Assembly (NCBI GenBank): GCA_021399435.1
Contig: JAJTUP010000106.1
Span: forward strand, 1 to 64,000
DNA: 64,000 bases
Reading direction: 5' to 3'
Origin: Diaporthe sp. PMI_573
Lineage: Eukaryota > Ascomycota > Sordariomycetes > Diaporthales > Diaporthaceae
Part shown: positions 9,143 to 19,936 of the stretch, in pieces
Numbering within the stretch: position 1 is the stretch's first letter
Layout of the letters: each line of letters starts with the position of its first letter
Made by a program: the position numbers and the translations under genes
The notes under the pieces: model-generated
Database searches by the model: none
Seen by the model: only the letters and a program-made list of their open reading frames with translations
What the model was told of the DNA's origin: nothing

Positions 9143-9304
9143 GATGGTATTATGTTGCTGTCAAAGGCACGGGTGCAGGACATAGTCGGGAATAAAATAC
9201 CACAGGAAATGTTTGATGGCGAGGCTAGGCTGGAACAGTTGTGCGAGAGGACAGTAAATGAGGCCCGATTATCGTTATTGTCATACCCATCTGCACAATA
9301 CTAG
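9143..9304 (+). pseudogene. Displaced C-terminal end of the Helitron helicase
   Basis: Read on plus from 9144 the frame gives DGIMLLSKARVQDIVG, continues through NKIPQEMF and RLEQLCERTVNEAR, and ends at TAG 9302-9304. This is the usual end of Pif1-type Helitron helicases, following a LSRATSL-type motif. The body of the helicase lies on the opposite strand at 15140-17450 and stops exactly at the outer edge of Copia copy 2 (VQLSRC...). Flipping 9143-9898 back places this tail directly after that helicase, with one extra G causing a frameshift just before the junction. The tail was therefore separated by the Copia insertion and then inverted. Confidence 0.85.
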
Positions 9305-9634
9305 CAGTAATGTAATTTAGATAATAGGTTTCTTATATATAAATGGAAGTAGGTAGAAGGATAGAAACCATCTAGATCCAAATCAACCTAATACATTGCT
9401 CCTAACTCAAGCACAAGAGAAATTCTCGTAAATATAAAGACAAGAGCAATAATGCTCTCACAAACCGAGTTCCCACGTGCACATCACGTGCATTTCACGT
9501 GCATTTCACTTAATCTCAGAGAGCGAATGAGAGCAAGAGAAGAGATTGGCACCTCTGGGGGCATTCGGATGGGGTTAATCCGGACCAACAAGAGGTGCAG
9601 TTGCGGTTCCTAATCGGGTAATCGCTTAAAGCGG

Positions 9635-9746
9635 TAATTTTGCAAGGGGGGGCGAAAATTTTGGGGGTGGAATCCCAGAGCTTAAGAAGATAATTTTGCA
9701 AGGGGGGGCGAAAATTTTGGGGGTGGAATCCCAGAGCTTAAGAAGA
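9635..9746. repeat. 56-bp tandem duplication
   Basis: Two head-to-tail near-identical copies (9635-9690 and 9691-9746), each starting TAATTTTGCAAGG, containing the near-palindromic GCGAAAATTTTGGGGG, and ending in CAGAGCTTAAGAAGA. The copies show almost no divergence, so the duplication looks recent. Confidence 0.85.
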
Positions 9747-9785
9747 CCTTTCGTACCGAAAGGCAAAGACCTTCCTAACGGAAGG
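9747..9785. other. Two consecutive short hairpins
   Basis: CCTTTCG-TAC-CGAAAGG at 9747-9763 (7-bp perfect stem) and CCTTCC-TAAC-GGAAGG at 9770-9785 (6-bp perfect stem), six bases apart. Possibly part of a Helitron terminus; no CTRR end is placed convincingly beside them. Confidence 0.5.
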
Positions 9786-9898
9786 CAAACCGGAGGGCTG
9801 AAAAACTGAATTGATACTATGGGATCAGAATGCCCGGAATAGGAACTTGGTTCCGATTTTATCCTCACCCATCCATGATAGAGATAGTCTATTTAAAC

Positions 9899-10092
9899 TG
9901 TCAGATTATCACCCTTTTAGGTATGTGGGACGTGTAATTATGGTCCAATTGATGGGGTGGTCACTGTGTGTATTGTGATGATGTCTTGTCTTGGTTCCTT
10001 GGTGGGACCCCACCCGTAAGGGGGCTGGTTTTGTCATGATTCAACCATTGATGCCTCAGGCACCTAACCCAAAGCACCCGTCACATCTGACA
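9899..10092 (-). repeat. 3' LTR of Copia copy 2
   Basis: 194 bp; shares the CACCAAGGAACC variant with the 5' LTR of copy 1 and has private changes (CACACAG for CACCCAG, GTGACC for GTTACC). Left flank taaac (9894-9898). Confidence 0.93.
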
Positions 10093-10129
10093 CACCCCCT
10101 CAGACTCGCAGGCACTGGGAGTCTGCGTT

Positions 10130-13100
10130 TTACTCCCCTTCAACTGCTTTCAGCCTGTTATTTATGGGGTCTTCCCGTAGGGTTGTCTCTCCATGTCTTG
10201 TTTTCACTTCTTTTAGGCCCAACTGGTGGAGGAATCCTTTCCACTTTCCAGCCGGTAATGCCTTAGTCAACCCATCTGCCATCATTTCTGCTGTAGGTGT
10301 ATATTCCACCTTGATTGTGCCTTCTTGTACTTCTTGCCTTAACCAATGATTGTGTATGTCCACGTGCCGTAATTTTGTCTTGAGTGTTGTGATTTCGGAG
10401 TTGACCAACTTGATCGTCTGGGTGTTGTCACACTCGATCTTGATTTTCTTGTCGTCCAATTCCACTGAGAGTTCAGTGAGAAGTCTGCTCACGAACAAGG
10501 TCTCTTTTGCTGCTTGAGCGAGAGCAAGGAGCTCTGCCTCTGTGGTTGATGTAGTGACCGTGTCTTGCTTGTTTGCTCTCCATCCGATCAGGCCTCCAAA
10601 CAGCTGCATTGCGAATGCTTGGGAACTTTTCCGATCGAGGGTGTTGTCTGCGAAAGACGCATCGCTTGCGACAACTAACTCTTCGGTGTCCTTGAAGCAT
10701 AGAGCAAGGTGTTTGGTGCTTTCGAGATAGAGCAGCACACGGTCTGCAGCATCGTGGTGTTTTTGACTCGGATTTGTCAGGAATCTTGCAAGCCGTGACG
10801 TGGCAAATGCAATATCTGGTCGTGTGGAAATGGCGGCGAATAGTAGTGACCCGATCTTTCGTTGATAGGTCTGGACTTCGGCTTCGGTGGCGGCGTCTTT
10901 TCGTGGCATCAGCTCTTCGGCTGTCATGGGGACTGTGTGGGAGAGATTCTTCGTGTTAGCCAATTTGGCGATCTTCTCAATGTAGGCGGTCTGGGCCAGC
11001 CAGATCCGTCTGTTTGTTCGGTCTCGGAGAATCTCCATGCCCAGGAACCATTGAATTGGATCCCCTCCGCAGATTTTATACTTCACTTGGAGTTGTTGGG
11101 CGAGTTCATCGACTTGTTCTTGTCTATTCTTTCGGTACGCAACGATGATGTCGTCAACGTAGAAGAAGGCCAGGATGCCGTTCTTGATGTAGCAACAGGG
11201 TTCGTGCGGGACTTGTTTGTAACCACACTGGGCGAGTGTCTTGGTGAACTCCTTTTGCCAAAGTAGTGGTGAAATCCGCAACCCGTAGAGTGCTTTGTTC
11301 AGCATCAGGATCGTGCCTTTCTTTTCGTATCCTCGTGGCATTCTCATGAAGATATCTTGATCGATCGGAGCGTGTACGAACGCGTTCACCACGTCGTATT
11401 GGATCAGCTCGAGATCAAACTTATTTGCGATGGCGATGAGTGTTCTGAATGACCGTCCCGCAAGAGTGGCTGCGTAGGTTTCTTGGGTTTGTCCTCGCGC
11501 TTGTTGATCTCCGCGGACCACGAGTCTTGCTTTGCATTTCTGAAGAACGCCATGCTTGTTGAATTTGTAGACATACACCCACATGCAGTCAAGGATTTGT
11601 TTTCTTGCTGCGCGGCTGTCTTTCTTGAGGATCTCGGTCCATGATCTCATCTCGGTATGGCTCTGTAGATGGTCAGCTTCTGCTTGTCTGAACATTGGTC
11701 CAAGTGGATGATTATCCAGGTCATTGTGCCATCTTGGCGGTTCGGGGAGGTTGTTTCTTTTCAACTTCACCCCCTGACGCAAGCGTCCTTTCAATTTGTG
11801 CCTTCGTCAGGTATTTTCCCTCTGACTTGGCCATCCGGGCAGATTTTGTGCCAGCGATGAATGCGGCCTGCCACGGGCTTGTCTTTTGATTTTCTTCAGT
11901 AGACGGCATTTCTTCGTCAGACTGGGTTTGAATTGTGTGTGCGAGCAGGGCTGATGGCGGCGATCGAGGAGGAGTAGGTAGCAGGGTGAATTTGGCTTCT
12001 GTGTAGGGGCCGTTTTCTCGGTCCGCCTCGGAGCGATCATCCTCTGCAGTCTCTACGTCTGCCTCCTGGATGCTATCGGCAACAGGTCCTTGAGTTTCTT
12101 CGGAGGTTTCTTCCGGGGAGTCTTCTTCAATTAGATCTTCTCCTTCCGGTTCCGATATTGTGTCATTGTCTGGGAGGGCGTATTTTCTTGTCCACTCCGC
12201 GAGACGATTGATGTCTGTGGTGAGAAGCTCATCTTTGAAGCCTTCCCAATTCCCATCAAACACTTCGTGCTCATTAAAGATCACGTCTCTTGTATTGACA
12301 ATCTTTCCGGTAGAGGGAATCCATATCCGGTAGATGTTCGATGATCGGTATCCAACAAGGTAACCAATCCATGCACGTGGCTCGAGACGCTGACGTCTTC
12401 TTTTCTTGAGCTGTGCGTCTGAGGTCATCGCGTAGGCCTTGCAGCCAAAAACGCGAAGGTGCGCCTGGTCTGGTCTTGGATCTGGTCGTGGGATACCCAA
12501 GCGTTTGGCAATCGCTGAGTGAAATTGGTAGTAGGGTGTCTTCCAGTCCAGTCCGTAATTTGGTGTTCGGTTGTTGAGGTAGACGGTTGTTCGTCCAATT
12601 TCGGGCCAAAGAGAGTGTGGGAGTTTTGAGCTTGTTCGCATTGCACGCATCTTCTCCTTGATCACACCCCCTGAGCGCTCGGCTCCTCCGTTTTGTGCTT
12701 GTGTGTTGGGTGCTGAGGGCTCGATCTTGATATGTTTTGACTCGAGAAATTCTCTGACAGGCTCGTCTGCGGCTGAACAGTTCTCCGTCACATTCGATGA
12801 TCTTGACCTTGGTGTTGTATTGCGTCTTCATCATCCCCAGGAATGATTTCAGAACCGTGAGGAGGGTTTCGCTATCACGACTTTCGAGGTAGTAATCCCA
12901 GATGAGTCCTGATGCTCTGCAGGTGAGCAATAGTTGCGACGTATAGTTGTTGATCCCTGGTTCATAGTCGTGAAAGTCAAGTGCTATCCTTTCGCCTTCT
13001 CGTTCGAGGATCTCCCTCGGTGCTCGACGGATTTGCCTCGTGATCTTGGCTAAGGCACAAGCTTCACATTCGACTGTTGTTGGTCCCTGGATGCGCACCC

Positions 13101-13677
13101 CCTGAGATGAAGAAACGAGGTGTTCAAGCGCGCTGGGGCCTGGGTGACCAAGACGGCCGTGCCAGAGGATGGCTTCGCCTGTGAGTGGTCTCCTTTTGGT
13201 GTAGGTAGTGTGTTTCTTCCTCCATGTGTTGAAGGAACTTTGTATTTCGTGTGGTTGGTACTCGATGACATATTGGCCGTGAATATCCCTGAGTTTGCAC
13301 AGGGTCGACCTGTCACGTCGTTTCAGTGTTGTTGGGTCATGTTCGTTATCCCAGAAGATGCCCTTCCTTCGGAGTTGTCTGAGAGAGACGAGTGTTGTGA
13401 GGAGTCGCGGGCAGAGGGCAACGTTTTCGAGGTGTAGGACGGTCGGTCCAGTGCGGACCGGCATTGTGCCGTATGCGAGTACTGGCAGCTGTCTGTCTCC
13501 GGCCCACAGGTAGTCATCGTGTGTGGCTGGTCTCGTGTTGAACAGACGCTCGTTGTTGTTCGTGATCGAGATCGTACTCGCTGGGTCAAGTATCACCGAG
13601 TGTCGAAGAGGGTATTCTTCTGCGTTTATGGCAAAAGCTCCCCTAGCTTCTATACTGGCAACACAGTACCCCGGGAG
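10130..13677 (-). pseudogene. pol: Copia Pol of copy 2, two frameshifts
   Basis: The frame opens after the same UGA-CUC as copy 1 and runs as three overlapping pieces, 12274-13596, 11721-12791 and 10130-11794. The first break is an extra A near 12759 in the integrase core, directly after CDGELFSRRRA. The second is an extra base near 11787, between integrase and reverse transcriptase (CAAGCGTCCTTTC against CAAGCGTCTTTC in copy 3). The last piece keeps FFYVDDIIVAY and the RNase H motifs but has many replacements against copies 1 and 3 (EELMPRKDA for EELVPRIDA, LSVELDDKKI for LSVDLDNKRI). It cannot make a full Pol. Confidence 0.92.
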
Positions 13678-14910
13678 TCAATCATCGACTTCCTCGACGG
13701 CTTCTTCTTTCGTCGGACGAGGGGTTTTGGACTTGGATTTCGATCTCGGACCCTTGAGGGCTCGGACCTGTGCTTGGAGGTCAGCATCATTTTCAAGTGC
13801 TTCTTCAGCTCTCTTTTTCAAGTAGCTTCTAGGCTTGAAGCCTTCAAAAGCTTGGTCCGGAAAGACGTAAAAGCATTTCGCGAGGGCGTGGGGCATTCTG
13901 CAGGCAGGACATCCTTGAGCTGGATCTTCCACGGGCTGTAGATTCCTTTTTTCGCCTGTGCCTCTACGTGAACCAGTCGCACCTCTTCGGAGTGGTATTT
14001 GATCCTCTGCAGCGTGGGCGTCCCCTTTTTCGCTGCCATGGTCTTTTACACCATCGTACGTCGTCGCAAAAGCACCTTTTGTGGCTCGTACAGTCTTCTG
14101 TACACCCAGTGCTGCGATTTCTTGACGGAGGTCGTTCCCTACTTCGCGAAACTTGAGGCTCCCATCGGCTATCGCTTGACGTCTTGTTTGCCGGAACATT
14201 GTTGTCCAGACCGGGAGAATTCCTCCGATTGCTTGAAGCAGATCTGGTACCCAGACAACTGGGTCTTGGGTAGTTGAGAGGCCCTGTTTGAGTCCTCTCG
14301 CCATGACATCTTCCCACCGATTAACCCATGCTGAAGCTTCCCGGATATTTCGGGGTGGTCTGATGGCTTGTTTATAAGATGCTAAGACTTCTGTCTTCTC
14401 ATCCGTCTTGGTCAAGGCACATCTGTTTTCCAGATTCTGGTGCCATTGCCATAGTAGGTCGTCCTCCCCGCAACATGTGGATTTGTATGCTGGGGAAACC
14501 GTTTGGAGTACCCATTTGGTAAGTTTTTCAACGGCCTGGTTTTCTTCCTTATAGGCGGTTTCAAGTTGTTTATACCAAGTAAGGTCTAGGTTGAATGCCT
14601 TAACTCCGTTGTCCGTAAGGTCGGTCATCGTCCATTCGCCGCTTCCTCTTTCTTGAATAATATCCTCATCTTCCTCCTCGTCGTGTATGGTTTGCGATCT
14701 TGCATTTCGCTGCATATGCGGTTTCTTCGTGTATCTCTTTCGACGAATGTCTGGTAGTTTTGGACGGGGGATGAGGGAAGTCTTTTCTTTGATGTGGGAT
14801 TGGAGTCCATGCGTTTTGGCCTGGAGTTTGAACTCGTGGTTCCAGTCGTTCCAATCTTCTGGTTTCGCTAGGAATGCATTAAGGGTCCTCGTATTGACGT
14901 AGTCGGTCAT
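13678..14910 (-). CDS. gag: Copia Gag (copy 2)
   Basis: 410 codons, translation the same as copy 1 Gag including the CPACRMPHALAKC zinc knuckle and the C-terminal UGA followed by CUC. The frame is intact although the downstream pol is not, so this copy could supply capsid but not enzymes. The identity with copy 1 over gag, against strong divergence in the 3' third of pol, indicates recent exchange between the copies. Confidence 0.92.
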   Translation of the reverse strand: MTDYVNTRTLNAFLAKPEDWNDWNHEFKLQAKTHGLQSHIKEKTSLIPRPKLPDIRRKRYTKKPHMQRNARSQTIHDEEEDEDIIQERGSGEWTMTDLTDNGVKAFNLDLTWYKQLETAYKEENQAVEKLTKWVLQTVSPAYKSTCCGEDDLLWQWHQNLENRCALTKTDEKTEVLASYKQAIRPPRNIREASAWVNRWEDVMARGLKQGLSTTQDPVVWVPDLLQAIGGILPVWTTMFRQTRRQAIADGSLKFREVGNDLRQEIAALGVQKTVRATKGAFATTYDGVKDHGSEKGDAHAAEDQIPLRRGATGSRRGTGEKRNLQPVEDPAQGCPACRMPHALAKCFYVFPDQAFEGFKPRSYLKKRAEEALENDADLQAQVRALKGPRSKSKSKTPRPTKEEAVEEVDD

Positions 14911-14930
14911 ATTTGAATCGGCTTGAGGCA

Positions 14931-14944
14931 GTGAGACTCTTAAT
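14931..14944 (-). other. Primer-binding site, Copia copy 2
   Basis: Same 14 nt as copy 1 on the minus strand (plus reads GTGAGACTCTTAAT), adjoining the 5' LTR at 14945. Confidence 0.6.
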
Positions 14945-15139
14945 TGTCAGATTATCACCCTTTTAGGTATGTGGGACGTGTAATTATGGTCCAATTGATG
15001 GGGTGGTAACTGGGTGTATTGTGATGATGTCTTGTCTTGGTTCTTTTGGTGGGACCCCACCCGTAAGGGGGCTGGTTTTGTCATGATTCAACCATTGATG
15101 CCTCAGGCACCTAACCCAAAGCACCCGTCACATCTGACA
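14945..15139 (-). repeat. 5' LTR of Copia copy 2
   Basis: 195 bp with the CACCAAAAGAACC and CACCCAG variants, matching the 3' LTR of copy 1. Right flank ccatc (15140-15144). Confidence 0.93.
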
Positions 15140-17446
15140 CCATCAAGCGATGTTGCACCGCGATAGCTGCACATACAGGCTGTACGGATCGCACTTTCCT
15201 GCCTCGAGTTGTCCAGTTGTCGTATTCAGCTTTGTTCCGGTTCCTCGCAGCTCCAGCGCGATCTCGACGAGGGTTTCGCCTTGGATTTTGTAATCGGTGC
15301 ATGCGAACGCGGCAGTGCAGGGAAGTCCTCGGCGGCTCACTTCGTGCCTCTGCCAAGGCCTCTTCTTGGCCCTCTTCTTCTTCTCGATGGGTATCTGGGC
15401 ACTTGTTGGAGTAAGCAGGACCGTGCCTGGTGGCATGTCGTCAAACTTGAACTTTTTGGTGGACTCGGATAACAGGATAATGCCGGCAGGTGGTCCAAAG
15501 TGGAGGATAATGTTCGGGGCCAGTTGATACCCTGGGAAACTCTTGGAGTCTGGTATAACTTCCACTGCTTTGTACTTGGCCCCGTTCACGAGCTTGAGGC
15601 CTGGGTTTATATTCTTCGTCACTACCACCGGCATGCCAGGCACGAACATGAACGTGGCCGGCACACAGATCTTGCTGTCATCTCCGACGCTGGCCATGAG
15701 CGTAGCTTCTTCCTCCGTTACCGGTAATGTACTGGGTTTACCCCAACGGTGCTGGGGTAGAAATATCCGGACTGGCTTCTGGTGGTGCCTCTGGAAGGCC
15801 AAGACCGCATCCATGTTCAGGCACCATCTGGTGCTGTTGAGGGGTGTAACTACTGTGATGCCCCTGCCCCATGGTATGGCTCGGCCTTCCTGGAAGCACC
15901 GGCTATTAAGAAGCTCCATGTCGGACTCGTCTTGCTGCCCCTGCCGGATCCGAGTCAGCAGCCGCCGCAGCTCCGGGTCCCCCGCTGCGCGCACCTGTTC
16001 GGTGAGCATAACGACGGTGGTAAATCGAGTCCAGAGTGCGTGCGCCCTCATTTCGTCCGCAATCCTGAGGGCGGACCATGGCGTCAATAGCGACTTGTTT
16101 TGCACTGGGCGGAATTGGTGGAAATCTCCTGATAGTAGCACCACTGGGATCCCGCCAAAATCTTGATTCGATCCTCGGGAGGCGCAAAGTCGCTTGTTGA
16201 TGTTGGAGAGCGTCTGGAGGCCCAGCATGCTCACCTCGTCAATGATGAGCAGCCACTTTTCTCTCCATCTTCTTCGGGCATCACCGTCCACGTAGGTTAC
16301 CGTGCTGCCATCGTCGGCATTGCCGTCGGATGCGTTGGGTTGCATCCCACAGGCGGAGTGAATAGTCACGCCGTTGATCCGCGCTGCTGCGGCCCCCGAT
16401 GTCGCCGTCATGAGCAGCCTGTGCGATATGTCCTTGCTAGCGAACAATTCCGCCAACGCCTCGATGACCCTGGACTTCCCAGTGCCGCCCTCCCCACCCA
16501 GGAACTCGCATAGTTGTGCGTTACCATTGTTCTCGACATTACTGCTATCGAAATCATCGCTGTCACCTTCGTCCGGGATGGTGTCGAGATGGCGACACAC
16601 TAAAAGGAAGGCAATTTCCTGCCGCTCGTTCAGGGTGAACCTGCTTGCGATCTGCCGACCGGCATGGAGGAATGCGGTTGACGGTCCAAAAGTAACCCTA
16701 GTGCTGGGTCCATAAGTGTTCCCGGTGTCTGTTTCCGATATCTCTATGCTATCTTCTCCTGCACCCGCAAAAGTATGGTTTAATAATGCTTCTCTGCCAG
16801 CAGCCGTGTTCTGAGTATCCTGAACTCCGTCAGAGCCTTGGATTCTTTGCACAATTTCCTTGTCGGCTTTCCCCTGCTTGCTCTTAATCCCCTTGAGTTG
16901 ATGTTGCATTGGGAGCTCGCTCCTGGCTACCATAGTTGGCTGGTACTGCTCAGGGCTCTCTGCGGGAGCGACAGTCTCAAGATCATCTGCGAAGTCGGTG
17001 ATATCTGCGTGGGCTTCGCGGAGCTGATCTAGCAGCTTAACGAGAGACTCCGAACCAGCGGTCACCTGGTTGGGGGCTGTGGCACCCAGTACTGTCTCCA
17101 TCAGTCGGCAAAGCTGGCCAACCTGGTCTGGGCGATATGCTTTTACTGGGCCTGTAGGATCTTGGAGATCATACCCCATAGCGTCGATATCATCCAAAAC
17201 GGCGTCATCCCCCGCAGCCGCCCACTGCTTTGCATCTCGCCGCGCATCTTCCGCTGATCGCTTCAAGAGCTGGATGTTGCCTGCGATAGTCTGGAGTCTT
17301 TTGGGGAGTCGCCGTCTCCAATCTTCCCAGATTTCATTAATATCGCCTGATGCTGCTGTAGTGAACTTCTCCCATGGCACAAAGAGTGCGAGGTGCTGTA
17401 CTGCAGCTCTGGTGCTAATATTAGTGTATGCTCCTTGTTTATCCAT
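15140..17446 (-). pseudogene. Helitron Pif1-like DNA helicase, C-terminus removed
   Basis: About 768 codons open. Walker A FLGGEGGTGKSRVIEAL, then TATSGAAAARINGVTIHSA (motif Ia), Walker B LLIIDEVSMLG, motif III VLLSGDFHQFRPV, and the late motif YKIQGETL before LYVQLSRC. This is the Pif1/RecD superfamily-1B helicase of Helitrons, which unwinds donor DNA during rolling-circle transposition. The open frame stops at the Copia LTR. Compared with the expected SRATSLDG motif there is one extra G just before the insertion point, so the gene was already frameshifted or became so. The N-terminal side (17446 up) continues the Rep polypeptide after a break. Confidence 0.88.
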
Positions 17447-17456
17447 CCCATCTGCT

Positions 17457-19936
17457 CTATGGCTTGTGCTTACCTGCGGTATCTGTCTGTGTTTGTGTCA
17501 ATATCAAAGTCCATATCGAGAAGCCGTTGATGCATGGCACTGCATCCTTCCCCGGGGGTCTTAGAACCTGCACCCAGTCCCTTCCCGGCTTCCAGTTCCT
17601 TTCAAATTCTATCTTCACCAACTCCTTGGAAGATTGATCTATCCTCTTTTGTAATGTAACAAGCGACACGTAGTCATAGAAGCATAATGTCTGCAGCACC
17701 TCTCCACGGTGGTGGTAGGCTTCAATGTATGGTAGCTTCTTGCCATCGCTTCCCACCAAGACCCTCTCCGCGCTGGCTTCCGCGTCGTTGCCGTTTGCCA
17801 TTGCCACCTATGTTCTCGATAGGTCCATCATCGTCGTCGCCTAAAGTGCTACCGGTACTGCATTGCTGGAGATACTGCCAGCGTCGGAGTATTGCCCAGT
17901 ATACCATTGTCATATTCACATATGACCATTGTTTGGTACTCGAGAACTCACTTGGGAAATCCAAGAAGTGCGCAATCACCTCCACCTGCGATAATGGCCT
18001 CTCGGTGAATATTCGGTTTGCGATTCTCATTAGATACTGGCGGTTTATATTTGCCTTGGCTTCGTAGTTTGCAGTTGTTGCACTAAGCCCGACGGCGCTG
18101 GTTGTGCTGATACTCGGGAAGAGCTCTGCTGCTATGGCCACCCTCTTCCAGATCGGATATTCGATTTTTGTGGCGTAGTTTGTCAAGTAGTAGATCAGCG
18201 CCATTGTCTTGCTTTGGGTTCCGATGAAGGAGATGTCGTGATTGTGCCGCAACCCAACCGCCATTGACTTGCTCCATCGGTTGATCATGGGATGTGAGCG
18301 TTGGAGCCGAAGTATACCATCCGCGCCAAATTCGCTTTTCCTAAAGAGCTTCCAAGGCGCATGGAATCGACACGTGGGCTTCTTTGCTCCCTCCTTGTTG
18401 TGGGAGTATTTGACACAAGTTGCGGTATGGACATGCATCTGGACCCTGCCCGCGCAAAAGTGGGCTTCATCGTCAAACTGTTCAGAGAAGCGCCCCGTAT
18501 CGATCATCAAGTGGGATATGTTGTCGTAAACTACCCTAGTCTCGCTCTCCTCACTAAAGGCAGCGGTTTCGTCCAGGTCCTAGATAATAGTTTAGCTTCC
18601 GACCTGCGTTGGCTTTTGGTGACGTGGATATATGGATGCACATGCCTCGGTAAAGACAGAATCGAGATATTTCAGGATTCCTTCCCGTTCCATCGCCGCA
18701 CTCTCATCATCCTCCCCGTTTCCATGAGCACCGATGAAGTTTCCGAGCTCCAAGTTCCCCTCGAGCCATAGCAAACCATGGACATGAAGAGCACCGCGTT
18801 CGTTGGTTTCGACGGCGGCGAAATGCTGTCCAATCTGACCAAACACAGATTCCTCCCCAACCTTGACGTAATGCTCAAAGAACATCTCTACTTCGCGGTG
18901 GAAGAAGATGGCAGAGCTTATGGGGTCGGTTATCGCCAGCTTCACTCTCTCATACCTATCCTGAAGGGCCCGAAGCAGGGGTTGCTTCCGCGCCAGCCTT
19001 GTCCTCCTTTCGGTATGCCGCCAGACGTAGTTTTACCGGGTTCGTAATGTCATTAGGGTTCAGCGTAAACCAAATCGCCGGTATACCGTATCTGATGATG
19101 AGCGCTTTAATCTTTCTGCGCATGGCTAGCCGCGACTCCTGCGACATGGCCTGTTTGTGGCCAAAGTATGAGATGTATCGCAGGAGCGTTTTGATGTCTT
19201 CATCTCGGGTGCTCCTGCCAGCCTCTAACTCCTTTTGCACTTCCGCCAGTCTCTCTAGTGTTAACAACTGAATGATCCTCTCACCTCAGGAAAATCGTTC
19301 CGTCGCACGCTCACCATACTTACTCCTCTATTCCTAGACCGAACCTCTATGTTAAAGACTAGGAACGAAAATGCCGGATGATTGGCAAAGCGACCACCAT
19401 GTCTTTGCAGCACTTTCTTCATCCATGCGTGAAGTCCGAGGTTACGTGTTGGGGGAATCGCTCCTCTCCACCCTCTCCACCCTCTCCAATACTGTCTCTA
19501 TCACGGACATGACCTGTGAGCTGGACACTGTTCTTCCGCAGCTCCGATTCCATCTCTTCCTTACACCGTGGCCCACCGAAACCGAACGGGAATGTGTTGG
19601 AAATGCTTTTGCAAGATGCCAGAGATCATTGCTATCTGCAAACTCATTGCCTCTTGAAATGTGAATGTATGGCTCAAGGTGCGAATCCTGCGCGCTCCCA
19701 GTCGGCTGGTTGGGCGGCTGTGTTTGCGCATTTGTGTGTCCACCTCGGATTGTATCACAGCAAATTGCAGTTTTATCGGCATCGGTTGCTCGCGGTGCTG
19801 TATCCAGTGGAAACATACCAGATGCAAGGATCTCATCAAGAAAGCTTCCCATGCCCTCATACTCGAGCTCCTCCCTATCATTCATCATATTATCACCTCC
19901 GAATATCACTAGATTAGCAAACCAATAGAGCAGCAT
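17457..19936 (-). pseudogene. Helitron Rep (rolling-circle nickase) region, several breaks
   Basis: Pieces in order from the N-terminus: 19936-19442 (HISRGNEFADSNDLWHLAKA, then a frame change), 19267-18956 (AIWFTLNPNDITNPVKLRLA, Helitron_like_N), 18945-18592 (FHREVEMFF and ERGALHVHGLLWLEG, the H-x-H metal-binding motif), then 18510-17722 (CRFHAPWKLF, AVGLRHNHDISFI, YYLTNYATK with the candidate catalytic Tyr, TERPLSQVEVIAHFL), and 17807-17457 (KLPYIEAYHHRGEVLQ). Some breaks may be introns, for example the stretch ending CTATTATCTAG near 18580. At least the shift near 18956 and the one in the N-terminal piece look like mutations. In intact Helitrons this domain nicks and joins DNA ends. Confidence 0.82.

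Larger units (their letters stand above)
9305..9898. other. Spacer between inverted Copia copies: former Helitron 3' region and 14-3-3 distal upstream DNA
   Basis: No coding sequence seen. After the helicase tail it holds an AT-rich stretch, a GCACCTCT/AGAGGTGC inverted pair (about 9552-9600), a 56-bp tandem duplication and two small hairpins. By the inversion model its right end (up to 9898) once lay directly upstream of the 14-3-3 gene, in reverse orientation to now. The Helitron 3' terminus (hairpin plus CTRR) should lie in this stretch, but I could not fix it. Confidence 0.5.
9899..15139 (-). mobile_element. Ty1/Copia LTR retrotransposon, copy 2 (inverted, pol frameshifted)
   Basis: Same family as copy 1 in reverse orientation: 3' LTR 9899-10092 (194 bp), 5' LTR 14945-15139 (195 bp), primer site 14931-14944, gag 13678-14910, pol down to 10130. 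Pol is broken by two single-base insertions. The gag half appears identical to copy 1, whereas the reverse transcriptase/RNase H third is clearly more diverged from copies 1 and 3. Flanks are taaac (left) and ccatc (right), each the reverse complement of a flank of copy 1, not a direct duplication. The right end interrupts the Helitron helicase. Confidence 0.95.

Noticed and set aside
4140..15356. Numerous additional ORFs in and antisense to the Copia elements
   Set aside because: Shadow frames of gag and pol; no conserved motif, and all change with the real frame.
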